Assembly: GCA_963726085.1 (NCBI GenBank)
Contig: CAVSAR010000007.1
Location: forward strand, 248,001 to 312,000
Direction of reading: 5' to 3'
Origin: ZC4RG30 sp963726085
Lineage (GTDB): Bacteria > Pseudomonadota > Gammaproteobacteria > Steroidobacterales > Steroidobacteraceae
Length of the DNA: 64,000 nt
Below the pieces are notes generated by a model. The model saw nothing but the letters and a program-made list of their open reading frames with translations. It was not told where the DNA came from and made no database searches. The translations under genes were made by a program, and so were the position numbers. Positions 35,742-44,687 of this stretch are shown here, in pieces; the stretch's first letter is position 1; every line of letters starts with the position of its first letter.

Positions 35742-36740
35742 TCAGGACTCCATTCCAGTGGTCACCACGATCTTTCCCACCTGCTGGTTGGATTCCAGAT
35801 AGCGATGCGCCTCGACTATCTTGTCCAGCGCAAATGTCTTGGCGATGACCGGCTTGAGCTGGCCACCCGCCAGCCCACGCAGGATCAGGTTCTTGTACGA
35901 CTCGAAGCGCTGCGGTTTGTTCCATATCTGGGAAGCGACCCAGCCGCGCAGGCTCAGGCCCTTGAGCGCCGCCGACCAGTGCGGGTAGGGCGATGGCTCG
36001 CCGCTGAGGCCACCATAGATGATCAGGATACCTTCGTCCGCCATGGCCTTGGTCAGCGTCTCCACGTACGGGCCGCCTACGGGGTCGAACACGACACGCA
36101 CGCCCTTGCCCCCCGTTATGCGCATCACCTCGGCGATGACATCACTCTCGGTGCTGGCAATCACGTGGCGTGCGCCCAACTGCAGCAGCGCGTTGGCCTT
36201 GGCGCTGGTACGCGTCAGCGCGATGGGTTCTGCGCCCACCCAATTGGCAATCTGGATGGCCGCCAGGCCCACGCTGCTGGACGCCGCAGGGATGAGCACG
36301 TAATCCCCCAGTGCGGCGCGGCCGGCCTCGACAATGCCGAAGGCGGTGAAGTACTGCATCCAGATGGACGCGGCCTGGATGGGCGTCAACCCCGGAGGCG
36401 AGGCAACGAGGCTCTTCACCGGAACGATCGCGCGCTCGGCATAGGTGCCGAAATCGCCCATCCGATAGTTGGGCAGCACGCCGACACGGTTGCCTGGCGC
36501 AAAGCTGGTAACCGCAGCGCCCACGGCTTCCACCACCCCGGCGGCCTCGTAGCCCATCAGCGACGGAAATTGCGGCGGGGTCAGGTAGCCACCCATGCGA
36601 TACATGGCTTCCGAACGATTGAGCCCTATGGCCTCGATGCGCAGGCGAATCTGGCCCGGGCCCGGTTCACCGACGACCGCGTCCTCGATCTTGAGGACTT
36701 CCGGGCCACCAACCTGGTAGATGCGCACGACCTTGCTCAT
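35742..36740 (-). CDS. Medium-chain dehydrogenase/reductase (quinone-oxidoreductase / zeta-crystallin-like)
   Basis: A 332-aa NADPH-dependent MDR protein. It starts MSKVVRIYQVGGPEVLKIED and contains LNRSEAMYRMGGY and FPSLMGYEAAGVVEAVG. The nucleotide-binding segment reads DYVLIPAASSSVGLAAIQIA, where AASSSVG replaces the usual GAxGGVG. The structural zinc Cys cluster of classical alcohol dehydrogenases is absent, placing it among zinc-free quinone oxidoreductases. The stop adjoins the GFA start, giving the order dehydrogenase, GFA, glutathione peroxidase in one operon. A detoxification or reductive step on reactive carbonyls is plausible; substrate unknown. Confidence 0.87.
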   Translation of the reverse strand: MSKVVRIYQVGGPEVLKIEDAVVGEPGPGQIRLRIEAIGLNRSEAMYRMGGYLTPPQFPSLMGYEAAGVVEAVGAAVTSFAPGNRVGVLPNYRMGDFGTYAERAIVPVKSLVASPPGLTPIQAASIWMQYFTAFGIVEAGRAALGDYVLIPAASSSVGLAAIQIANWVGAEPIALTRTSAKANALLQLGARHVIASTESDVIAEVMRITGGKGVRVVFDPVGGPYVETLTKAMADEGILIIYGGLSGEPSPYPHWSAALKGLSLRGWVASQIWNKPQRFESYKNLILRGLAGGQLKPVIAKTFALDKIVEAHRYLESNQQVGKIVVTTGMES

Positions 36741-36768
36741 GGTAAGTCCACCTTATTGATCAGAAGAT

Positions 36769-37788
36769 TCATTGGGAAGGCTGATAAATCCATATTGCCG
36801 CCGGTACGCCCCGATTGGCAGGAACTGCCAGATACAGCCGGTCAAGTTCCGGCACGAACAGCGCCGTGCGCGCCCCGGGGGAAGTCTCCAGTCGGGCCAC
36901 CTCCAGGTACTGCCCCTCGTGGGTGTCCCAGACATCGATTTGGCCCGCACCGCAGCTGACATAGATCCGCTGCCGCCTGCTGTCGACCATGATGTCATCG
37001 GCATCCCCGCAGCTATCCATCACGGCCTTTCGGGCACCCGACATGGCATCGAGTGCGATCAGTTTCGCGGGCCGACGCGTCACCACCCAGGCCGTGTGCT
37101 CACTCTCGTCAATAGCCAGCGGGAAGTTTGCGTGCTCGGTTCCCATGGACCAGGAAGCGATCTGTTTTGCCGAGCGCATATCGATCACTGCAATCTCATT
37201 GCGGTCGGGCACATTGACCAGCACACGCGCCGCACCCTTGAGGATCTGAAACGCTTCCGGATGTCCCTGCAGCCCGATGTCTGCCGATCTGGTGTTTGTG
37301 GCGGCGTCAATTATTGCCAGTGCCCCCTGTCCGTAGCCGACCATGACCTGCCCCTGAGGTGCGATGCGCACGTTGTCGGCGTCATCACCAAGCCTGATAC
37401 GGCCTGAGGGTGCAAGGGATTCACCGGAAAAGGTCAGCACGTAGCCACCGCCGTTGGCCACGAACAGTCGGTCCGCGGCCACTGAATATGCAACGCCCTG
37501 TGGTTCACTGAACCCGGTCAGGGTTTGTGACAGGCGCGAATGTCCCAGGTCAACAACCCCCACACTGTTGTTACCCAGTTCGGCCACAAACAGCCGTTGC
37601 CGGACCAGGTCCACTGCCAGGTGATCGATGCGTCCCTCGACATTGCCAAGGGAGATGCTGGCTTCGCGCGTCAGGGGCGCAGTTTGCGCAGCGTGCGCCG
37701 GCCCACACACCAGCCACGCCAGTGCAGCGCCAATCAGCCACGGCCGCTGCTGCGCAGCCGCCGCGGGCATCCTTGAAACTTTGCGCAT
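36769..37788 (-). CDS. Secreted YncE-like beta-propeller protein
   Basis: A 339-aa protein with a signal peptide (about residues 12-35, WLIGAALAWLVCGPAHAA). Repeating 40-residue blade units follow: RIDHLAVDLVRQRLFVAELG, SVGVVDLGHSRLSQTLTGFS, GVAYSVAADRLFVANGG and KLIALDAMSGARKAVM. This layout is typical of the YVTN/YncE family of seven-bladed propellers, often linked to metal or redox processes. The ATG at 37788 fits the signal peptide; longer starts would run into the divergent copL gene. Only 43 bp separate its start from that of copL, so the two promoters overlap and copper may coregulate it (inference). Confidence 0.78.
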   Translation of the reverse strand: MRKVSRMPAAAAQQRPWLIGAALAWLVCGPAHAAQTAPLTREASISLGNVEGRIDHLAVDLVRQRLFVAELGNNSVGVVDLGHSRLSQTLTGFSEPQGVAYSVAADRLFVANGGGYVLTFSGESLAPSGRIRLGDDADNVRIAPQGQVMVGYGQGALAIIDAATNTRSADIGLQGHPEAFQILKGAARVLVNVPDRNEIAVIDMRSAKQIASWSMGTEHANFPLAIDESEHTAWVVTRRPAKLIALDAMSGARKAVMDSCGDADDIMVDSRRQRIYVSCGAGQIDVWDTHEGQYLEVARLETSPGARTALFVPELDRLYLAVPANRGVPAAIWIYQPSQ

Positions 37789-37831
37789 TTGGAGCCAGTC
37801 TACAAGGGTTGTGACCAAGCGTATCCGCAGG

Positions 37832-38206
37832 ATGTCCCGTCTGCCAATGTTGGTCGTCCTGTTGATAAACACGGCGCTCGGCACGGGATGGGCAATGGGC
37901 GCGCCGGTCGCGCCTGCCGCAGCCGGGCATCCGGTGGCTGCACACGTGCACTGCGGCCAATCCATGACGCAGACCGCCGACACTGGCAGTACCGCAGCAC
38001 ATACCGCGCCGCGGCATCAACATGCACCCTCGGGCGGCTGTTGCACGCCCGGCGGCTGCCACTGCCCCTTGCCGTCACCAATGGGCGACGTGGAGGTAGT
38101 TGTCCTGCGCGCGCCCCTGGTGCGTGTGGCCTCGATATCTCCTCATGAACAGGGCGCATTCCCTGCGCCCACACTGACGCGACATTTCCGACCGCCGATC
38201 TCGTGA
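37832..38206 (+). CDS. copL: CopL-family metal-binding regulatory protein
   Basis: A 124-aa exported protein with a hydrophobic N-terminus (MSRLPMLVVLLINTALGTG). A His/Cys-rich region follows (VAAHVHCGQSMTQ, APRHQHAPSGGCCTPGGCHC, then PLPSPM) and the conserved ending LTRHFRPPIS. It lies 46 bp before copA, exactly where Xanthomonas copL sits; there CopL is needed for copper-induced expression of copAB. The ATG at 37832 follows GCAGG. The Cys and His cluster is likely to bind Cu(I) or Cu(II). Confidence 0.82.
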   Translation: MSRLPMLVVLLINTALGTGWAMGAPVAPAAAGHPVAAHVHCGQSMTQTADTGSTAAHTAPRHQHAPSGGCCTPGGCHCPLPSPMGDVEVVVLRAPLVRVASISPHEQGAFPAPTLTRHFRPPIS

Positions 38207-38252
38207 CTCCAGGGTATGGCATTTGATCGTTGCCTGTTGATCTGGAGTTCAC

Positions 38253-39869
38253 ATGGATTTTCTTTCGCGTCGCCAGTTCGTCACTGGACTTGCGGCCGGC
38301 GGCGTCGTCGCCGGCCTGGGAATTCGGCCGTCGCACAGTTCGGCGTTCTCTCTGGAAATCAGCCAGCTGCCGGTTAACTTCACCGGGCGCCCGCGGCTGG
38401 CCACCGTGGTCAACGGGTCATTGCCCGCGCCAGTGCTGCGCTTTCGCGAGGGCGACGAAGTGACCCTTACGGTGGTCAATCGCCTGCCCACCGCGAGCGC
38501 CATTCACTGGCATGGATTGCAGGTTCCCGTCGACATGGATGGGGTGCCCGGCCTGAGCTTTCACGGCATTGCCACAGGCCAGAGTTACGACTATCGCTTC
38601 ACGGCCCGGCAAAGCGGCACCTACTGGTACCACGCCCATGCGGGCTACCAGGAGCAGACGGGACTATTCGGTCCGATCATCATTGATCCGCGTCGGCCCG
38701 AGCCCTTCGCTTACGAGCGTGAATACGTGGTGATGTTCTCGGACTGGAGCGACCTGGCGCCCGAGCACATGGTCGGCCTGCTCAAGAAGCACCCGGACTA
38801 TTTCAACCGCTCAAGGACCATGTTCACCGACAGCGCTGCCTGGGCCAGGATGCGCATGTCGCCGACCGACCGCGCCGACGTCAGCGCTGCCACCTACACC
38901 TACCTGGTCAACGGCAAGACTCCCGCGGGCAACTGGACTGGTGTCTATGCGCCCGGCGAGCGTATCCGCCTGCGGTTCATCAATGCCGGGGCCATGACCT
39001 ATTTCGACGTGCGCATTCCCGGATTGAAGATGACAGTGGTCGCCGCGGATGGACAGTACGTGCAGCCGGTGGCGGTCGATGAATTCCGGCTGGCCGCCGC
39101 CGAGACGCTGGACGTGATCGTCACGCCCGAGTCTGGCCAGGCGTACACGATTTTCGCGCAGTCCCTGGACCGCTCCGGCTACGCGCGCGGCACGCTGGCA
39201 CCGGCTCTGGGCATGCAGGCGGCGGTGCCGTCCCTGGATCGCCCGGTACTGCTGACCATGGATGACATGGGGCACGGGGGCATGGCCGACATGCCCGGCA
39301 TGGATCACGGTTCCATGGTCCAGCATCCGCTTACCGAGAAGGGCAATCCCTTCGTCGACATGCAGGCCATGAATCCGTTGCCGCGACTTGCCGACCCGGG
39401 CATTGGACTGCGTGACGAGCAGTTGCAGGTGGTCAGGGCGGCGCACGCACCCGGACACAAGGTGCTGGCCCTTGCGGACTTGCGCAGCACCTTTGCCGAT
39501 CCTGATGGACGTGAGCCTGGCAGGACCATCGAACTGCACCTGACCGGGCACATGGACCGCTATGTGTGGAGTTTCGATGGCGTGAGGTTCGCCGACGCAA
39601 AGCCGCTGGAGTTTACCTACGGCGAGCGCCTGCGGATCGTGCTGGTCAATGACACGATGATGGAGCACCCCGTCCACCTGCATGGCATGTGGAGCGACGT
39701 CGAGGACGAGGATGGCGCGTTCCTGGTCCGCAAGCACACGCTGTCCATCCCGCCGGGCACCAAGCGAAGTCACCGCGTGACTGCCGATGCGCCCGGGCGC
39801 TGGGCCTACCACTGTCACCTGACGTTCCACATGGGACTGGGCATGTTTCGCGAAGTGCACGTGGCATGA
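38253..39869 (+). CDS. copA: Copper resistance multicopper oxidase CopA (Tat-exported)
   Basis: A 538-aa periplasmic multicopper oxidase. The N-terminus MDFLSRRQFVTGLAAGG is a twin-arginine signal. All copper motifs are present: HWHG (IHWHGLQVP), YWYHAHAG, HPVHLHGMW and YHCHLTFHMGLGMF with the type-1 Met ligand. A Met/His-rich insert, MGHGGMADMPGMDHGSM, lies at about residue 345 and probably binds Cu(I). It oxidises Cu(I) to the less toxic Cu(II) and sequesters copper. It is the second gene of copLABCD and overlaps copB by 4 bp. It is shorter than typical CopA of about 600 aa, with only a compact Met-rich region. Confidence 0.95.
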   Translation: MDFLSRRQFVTGLAAGGVVAGLGIRPSHSSAFSLEISQLPVNFTGRPRLATVVNGSLPAPVLRFREGDEVTLTVVNRLPTASAIHWHGLQVPVDMDGVPGLSFHGIATGQSYDYRFTARQSGTYWYHAHAGYQEQTGLFGPIIIDPRRPEPFAYEREYVVMFSDWSDLAPEHMVGLLKKHPDYFNRSRTMFTDSAAWARMRMSPTDRADVSAATYTYLVNGKTPAGNWTGVYAPGERIRLRFINAGAMTYFDVRIPGLKMTVVAADGQYVQPVAVDEFRLAAAETLDVIVTPESGQAYTIFAQSLDRSGYARGTLAPALGMQAAVPSLDRPVLLTMDDMGHGGMADMPGMDHGSMVQHPLTEKGNPFVDMQAMNPLPRLADPGIGLRDEQLQVVRAAHAPGHKVLALADLRSTFADPDGREPGRTIELHLTGHMDRYVWSFDGVRFADAKPLEFTYGERLRIVLVNDTMMEHPVHLHGMWSDVEDEDGAFLVRKHTLSIPPGTKRSHRVTADAPGRWAYHCHLTFHMGLGMFREVHVA

Positions 39870-40558
39870 GGTGGCCGCTACCCACAGTGTTGCTTGCCGC
39901 ACTGCTGGCGCAGCACGCACATGCCGACATGTCCATGAAGGAGCATATGGATGACGATCCGCTGGTCTACATGGTGATGCTGGATCGCCTGGAGGTCCGG
40001 GACGCCAATGCGACCACGCCATTGGTGTGGGACGCCAAGGCCTGGGTGGGGCGGGACCGAAACCGGCTCTACCTGCGCAGCGACGGACTGATCACCAATG
40101 GCGTGGACGAGGCCACGATTGAGGCGTTCTGGGCGCGCCCGGCCTCGCGTTGGTGGAATCTGGGGCTGGGGGTGCGCGAGGACTTGCGGCCCGGCGCTGC
40201 GCAAGGTTGGCTGGCGGCGGGGGTCATGGGAGTTGCCCCGTACCGGCTCGACGTACAGGCAACGGCTTACCTGGGCGACGCCGGGCGTACGGCAGTGCGC
40301 GTCGAGACCGAATACGACCTGCTGCTGACGAATCGGCTCATCCTGCAGCCACACCTGCGACTGGATGCCTACGGCAAGGACGACCCCGGTCACAATGTCA
40401 GCTCCGGGATCTCCAGTATCGAGATCGGCCTGAGACTTCGATACGAGGTTCGCCGTGAAGCAGCCCCGTACGTGGGTGTGGCCTGGGTGAACAGGTATGG
40501 CAGCAACGAAGACGTACACGAATTGCAAGCGCTGGCTGGCCTGCGCATCTGGTTCTAA
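39866..40558 (+). CDS. copB: Copper resistance outer-membrane protein CopB
   Basis: A 230-aa outer-membrane barrel with a signal peptide (MRWPLPTVLLAALLAQHAHA). A short metal-binding start (DMSMKEHMDDDP) precedes the CopB domain: YMVMLDRLEVRDANATTPLVW, DAKAWVGRDRNRLYLRSDG, WARPASRWWNLGLGVRED and the ending LQALAGLRIWF. Many CopB proteins have a long Met/His repeat N-terminus; here it is reduced to a few residues. The ATG overlaps the copA stop (ATGA), so translation is coupled. Confidence 0.92.
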   Translation: MRWPLPTVLLAALLAQHAHADMSMKEHMDDDPLVYMVMLDRLEVRDANATTPLVWDAKAWVGRDRNRLYLRSDGLITNGVDEATIEAFWARPASRWWNLGLGVREDLRPGAAQGWLAAGVMGVAPYRLDVQATAYLGDAGRTAVRVETEYDLLLTNRLILQPHLRLDAYGKDDPGHNVSSGISSIEIGLRLRYEVRREAAPYVGVAWVNRYGSNEDVHELQALAGLRIWF

Positions 40559-40570
40559 CAGGAGAGAAAA

Positions 40571-40918
40571 ATGAAGACGAGCAGAATTGTATTGCTGGCT
40601 GCGGCACTGGTGCCGGGACTGGCACTGGCCCACGCGCATCTGCTGGTGACGGTTCCCGTCGACAAGAGCGTGATCCTGGCCATGCCTGCACAGGTCTCGC
40701 TGCAGTTCACTGAGGCCGTCAGGATTACGGCAATTTCCATCGAGAAAAAGGGTGGCAAGGACAAGGTGGTTCTCAAGGCGCCCGCCGATGCCAGGGCCAC
40801 GGTACACGCCGACGCACCCAAGCTCAAAGCAGGCGCATACCTGCTCAACTGGCGCGGCCTCAGCGACGATGGGCATGTCACCAGCGGCACCGTGCATTTC
40901 ACCGTGACCGGCAAGTAG
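40571..40918 (+). CDS. copC: Copper resistance protein CopC
   Basis: A 115-aa periplasmic beta-barrel copper carrier. A signal peptide (MKTSRIVLLAAALVPGLALA) precedes the N-terminal Cu(II) ligand motif HAHLL, followed by PAQVSLQFTEAV and WRGLSDDGHVTSGTVHFTV with the conserved Asp/His. The Met-rich Cu(I) loop of Pseudomonas CopC is absent, as in the common Cu(II)-only class. It is preceded by a strong AGGAGAG. It probably passes copper to the inner-membrane protein encoded next. Confidence 0.93.
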   Translation: MKTSRIVLLAAALVPGLALAHAHLLVTVPVDKSVILAMPAQVSLQFTEAVRITAISIEKKGGKDKVVLKAPADARATVHADAPKLKAGAYLLNWRGLSDDGHVTSGTVHFTVTGK

Positions 40919-40926
40919 ACCGGACC

Positions 40927-41781
40927 ATGTCACCGGACAGCGCCTCGGCGCTGCTGCGCAGCCTCGGGTTTGTGCTGTTGTTCCAGGCGGCAGGGGCGGT
41001 GTTCTTTGTGTCCCTTGCATCCGGCCTGCTTGACCGCAGCGCCGGGAGAATTCAGCGCCTGCAGTTGTGGTGCGCAGTGGCGGCAGCAGGGGTTGTGGCC
41101 CTGCACCAGGCATTGGAGCCTGCACGGCTGGCCGGCGACTTCTCAGGCGTGCTGGATCCGGCCCTGCAGGCTTTGGCGCTGACCACCAGCGGCGCCAGGA
41201 CTCACGCGCTGCAGGCCATCGGCCTGGCCGCGATTGCGCTGGGCGCAACAGGCCGCACCAAGTCCCTGCGCCTGGTCGCCGTGGCGGGCGTCCTGCTGAC
41301 CGCGGCGGCGTTCCTGCTGACCGGACACACCAGCGTGGGTGAGTGGCGGGTGGAACTTGCCCCCATGCTGTTGATCCACGTGTTGATCGTCGCGTTCTGG
41401 TTCGGGTCGCTGTTGCCCCTGCATGCAATGCTGCGCCGGGAAACCAACGCGGTGGCGGCCGCGGCGCTGCAGCGATTTTCCAGCAAGGCGATTTTGCTGG
41501 TGCCATTCATCGCCGTGGCTGGCGTGCGGCTGGTGCTGGGGATAGCACACGGGCTGCCGGATTTTCGCGCGCCCTATGGTGCGCTGATTCTCGTCAAGGT
41601 CACCGGCTTCACGCTGGCGATGGGATTCGCTGCCTGGAACAAGACCATACTGGTGCCGGCAGTCGCCGCGAATAAGCCCGGTGCCCGCGGCCTGCTGCAA
41701 TGGTCGATCCTGGTGGAGTTCTGGCTGCTGGCAGCAGTGCTGGCGGTCACGGCAGTCATGACCAGCTTCTATTCGCCTTGA
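40927..41781 (+). CDS. copD: Copper resistance inner-membrane protein CopD
   Basis: A 284-aa polytopic membrane protein with about eight hydrophobic helices, for example GFVLLFQAAGAVFFVSLA, VAGVLLTAAAFLLTGHTSVG and LLIHVLIVAFWFGSLLPLH. The latter two carry conserved histidines (GHT, HVLIVAFWFGSLLPLH) typical of CopD. With CopC it is thought to import copper for cytosolic or periplasmic metallation. The gene lies 8 bp after copC, and its TGA shares one base with the ATPase start, so it is in the same operon. Confidence 0.92.
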   Translation: MSPDSASALLRSLGFVLLFQAAGAVFFVSLASGLLDRSAGRIQRLQLWCAVAAAGVVALHQALEPARLAGDFSGVLDPALQALALTTSGARTHALQAIGLAAIALGATGRTKSLRLVAVAGVLLTAAAFLLTGHTSVGEWRVELAPMLLIHVLIVAFWFGSLLPLHAMLRRETNAVAAAALQRFSSKAILLVPFIAVAGVRLVLGIAHGLPDFRAPYGALILVKVTGFTLAMGFAAWNKTILVPAVAANKPGARGLLQWSILVEFWLLAAVLAVTAVMTSFYSP

Positions 41782-44063
41782 TGGTCGCCATGAAAGACCC
41801 CGTATGCGGCATGACTGTCACTGAGCAATCGCCACACAGCCATGAACACGCTGGGCGCAGGTATTTCTTTTGCGGTCCGCGATGCAAGGCACGATTTGCA
41901 GATAACCCCGCCCAGTTCGTGGCGTCCGAGCCCACCAGCGTTGTCGTCCCGCCGCTGGCCAAGGGCACCGTCTATACCTGTCCCATGCATCCGGAGATCC
42001 GCCAGGACCATCCCGGCAACTGCCCCAAATGCGGCATGACCCTGGAGCCGGAGCTGCCAAGCCTGGAAGATGACAACCCTGAGCTGCACGCCTTTGAACA
42101 GCGGTTCTGGTGGACGCTGCCGCTGACCGCCAGTGTGTTCGTGCTAGCGATGTTCGGCCACCGCCTGCACTGGATGGCTGCCGGCGCACAGAGCTGGGTG
42201 GAGCTGGCAATCGCCACACCGGTTGTCCTGTGGGCCGGCTGGCCGTTCTTCGTGCGCGGCTGGCAGTCGGTGGTAAACCGAAGCCCCAACATGTGGACGC
42301 TGATCGGGCTGGGCACCGGGGCGGCATTCGCGTTCAGCGTGGTGGCCACCGTGGCGCCGCAGGTGTTCCCGGCTTCCTTCGTATCCATGGGGCGGGTCGC
42401 GGTCTATTTCGAGGCGGCGGCGGTCATCATTTCACTGACGCTACTGGGCCAGGTCCTGGAACTCAGGGCCCGTTCCCAGACGTCGGCGGCCATCAAGTCG
42501 CTGCTTGGACTTGCCCCCAAGACCGCGCGCCGCATCGGCGCCGATGGCATTGAGGAGGATGTTCCCCTGGCCCACGTGCATGTAGGCGACTCCCTGCGCA
42601 TTCGTCCCGGTGAGAAGGTTCCAGTGGATGGAGTGGTCACCGAGGGCGTCAGCGCGGTGGATGAGTCCATGCTCACCGGCGAGCCGGTTCCCGTGACTAA
42701 GCGGGTCGGGGACAACGTTATCGGGGCCACCATCAACACCAGTGGAGCGCTGGTCATGCGATCCGAGCGCGTGGGATCCGCGACGGTGCTGGCGCAGATA
42801 GTGCAGATGGTGGCCCAGGCGCAGCGTTCCCGCGCGCCCCTGCAGCGCATGGCCGACGTGGTGGCCGGCTACTTCGTCATTGCGGTGGCAAGCATTGCCC
42901 TGCTGACGTTTGTCCTCTGGGGAGTATTTGGCCCGGAACCCAGCTGGGTGTACGGATTGATCAACGCAGTGTCCGTGCTGATCATTGCCTGTCCCTGTGC
43001 CCTGGGGCTGGCCACACCCATGTCGATCATGGTGGCAACCGGTCGGGGTGCGAGCCAGGGGATCCTGTTCCGCGACGCCGCTGCCATCGAGAACCTGCGC
43101 CGGATCGATACACTGATTGTCGACAAGACCGGAACCTTGACTGAGGGCCACCCCGCATTCGAGTGCGCCGTCGGTGCGGGGGGAGTCGACGCAGGCGAGG
43201 TGTTGCGCCTGGCCGCAAGCCTTGACCAAGGTAGTGAGCATCCCCTGGCCGAAGCCGTGGTGCGCGCGGCTCGCGAGCAGGGCGTGACGCTGGAGAAGCC
43301 CCGGAGTTTTATGTCCGGCACGGGCATGGGGGTAACGGGGGAAGTTTCAGGAAGGACGCTGTCGCTGGGCAATGCGGCCCTGATGCACCAAGTCGGCGTG
43401 CGTGTGGATGCGCTAGTGTCCCAAGCTGAAGCGCTGCGCGCCGCGGGGGCCAGCGTTATGTACCTTGCCGATGGCACCGGGCTGCTGGGTTTGCTGGCCG
43501 TGTCCGACCCAGTAAAGATAAGCACGCCCGCGGCACTGGCATCACTCAGGGCCGCCGGCCTGCGAATCGTGATGGCCACCGGCGACGGGATAACCACCGC
43601 TCGCGCCATGGGCAAGCGCCTGAACATCGACGAGGTGCTGGGCGAGGTCAAGCCTGCGGACAAGCTTCAGCTGGTCGAGCGACTGCAGCAGGAGGGCCAC
43701 ATAGTTGCCATGGCCGGGGATGGGATCAATGACGCGCCGGCGCTCGCCAAGGCCGATGTCGGAATTGCCATGGGAACAGGTACTGACGTGGCCATGAATA
43801 GCGCCCAGGTCACGCTGGTCAAGGGTGATCTGCGCGCAATTGCCGTCGCACGCGCGATTTCCGTTGCCACGGTGCGTAACATGAAACAGAACCTGCTATT
43901 TGCGTTTATCTACAACGGGCTGGGAATCCCCGTTGCCGCGGGAGTGCTATATCCCCTTACCGGTTGGCTTCTATCGCCGATGATCGCAGCCCTTGCGATG
44001 AGCTTCAGTTCCGCCTCGGTCATAGGCAATGCGCTTCGCTTGCGTCGCGCCCACCTGGAATGA
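41781..44063 (+). CDS. Copper-translocating P1B-type ATPase with YHS and CPMHP metal-binding modules
   Basis: A 760-aa heavy-metal P-type ATPase. In place of ferredoxin-like HMA domains it begins with a YHS domain (DPVCGMTV, YFFCGPRCKARF) and a CPMHP module (YTCPMHPEIRQDHPGNCPKC). The core has TGE (MLTGEPVPV), the channel motif IIACPCALGLATP, phosphorylation site VDKTGTLTEG, the HP motif SEHPLAEAV and GDGINDAPAL. It pumps Cu(I) out of the cytosol; CopF/CopA-type efflux partners for cop operons have this layout. The ATG at 41781 overlaps the copD stop; an ATG at 41790 is also possible. Confidence 0.93.
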   Translation: MVAMKDPVCGMTVTEQSPHSHEHAGRRYFFCGPRCKARFADNPAQFVASEPTSVVVPPLAKGTVYTCPMHPEIRQDHPGNCPKCGMTLEPELPSLEDDNPELHAFEQRFWWTLPLTASVFVLAMFGHRLHWMAAGAQSWVELAIATPVVLWAGWPFFVRGWQSVVNRSPNMWTLIGLGTGAAFAFSVVATVAPQVFPASFVSMGRVAVYFEAAAVIISLTLLGQVLELRARSQTSAAIKSLLGLAPKTARRIGADGIEEDVPLAHVHVGDSLRIRPGEKVPVDGVVTEGVSAVDESMLTGEPVPVTKRVGDNVIGATINTSGALVMRSERVGSATVLAQIVQMVAQAQRSRAPLQRMADVVAGYFVIAVASIALLTFVLWGVFGPEPSWVYGLINAVSVLIIACPCALGLATPMSIMVATGRGASQGILFRDAAAIENLRRIDTLIVDKTGTLTEGHPAFECAVGAGGVDAGEVLRLAASLDQGSEHPLAEAVVRAAREQGVTLEKPRSFMSGTGMGVTGEVSGRTLSLGNAALMHQVGVRVDALVSQAEALRAAGASVMYLADGTGLLGLLAVSDPVKISTPAALASLRAAGLRIVMATGDGITTARAMGKRLNIDEVLGEVKPADKLQLVERLQQEGHIVAMAGDGINDAPALAKADVGIAMGTGTDVAMNSAQVTLVKGDLRAIAVARAISVATVRNMKQNLLFAFIYNGLGIPVAAGVLYPLTGWLLSPMIAALAMSFSSASVIGNALRLRRAHLE

Positions 44064-44153
44064 GCGCCCGGCTGAATTTGTCCGGTGCGTCCAGTCCTTG
44101 ACGCGGATCGGCAGTAGGCGCCACGCTAGTGGTACACAAGAACGAGTAGATCG

Positions 44154-44672
44154 ATGACCAGCCGGCGGGAATTTCTTCGATACGCGACCTGGGCAGCGGC
44201 TCCGCTGGTGAGCAGCCTGCCAGCCATGTCGGCGCGCCAATCAAACGCGAATTACCACGCCATTCTGATCGACGATCGCCATTCCGAAGCCCGGCTGTTC
44301 GGGTCGGTACTGGCTGGCCGCGGCGCTGCCATTCATACCGTGCCTGAGGGGGATGTCACATCCCTGTGGCTTGCCAGCATAGGACCCGCCTGGCGGCGCG
44401 GGCCGGTGGCGATCGCCGGTGTTACGCGTCCGCCGGCGCTGTTCTGCCTGGAGCAGCTGGCCTGGTCACAGGGCCTGCGAGTCACGTTTCATGCCGAACA
44501 GAAGGTGACTCCCACACAGCCCGCGCATACGTGGGCCCGCAACATGGCGGCCATCGCACTGCACGGCGCAAACCCACGTATCCGCCATTGGGGTCCGACT
44601 TCCGCCGGGCTGGCGCCGGCGCCGACCCAGGATGCGCAATTGCTGACAGCCTGGATCATTGCCCCCGCCTAA
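44154..44672 (+). CDS. Tat-exported protein of unknown function
   Basis: A 172-aa protein with a clear twin-arginine signal (MTSRREFLRYATWAAAPLVS). The mature part is small and alpha/beta-like (YHAILIDDRHSEARLFGSVL, VTSLWLASIGPAWRRGPVAI, LFCLEQLAWSQGLRVTFHAE). No cofactor motif is obvious. Tat export implies folding before transport, often with a bound cofactor. It is 15 bp upstream of the flavoprotein gene and most likely an accessory or assembly factor for the flavoprotein/cytochrome pair. I do not recognise the family. Confidence 0.68.
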   Translation: MTSRREFLRYATWAAAPLVSSLPAMSARQSNANYHAILIDDRHSEARLFGSVLAGRGAAIHTVPEGDVTSLWLASIGPAWRRGPVAIAGVTRPPALFCLEQLAWSQGLRVTFHAEQKVTPTQPAHTWARNMAAIALHGANPRIRHWGPTSAGLAPAPTQDAQLLTAWIIAPA

Positions 44673-44687
44673 TCACTGGAAAACTCA

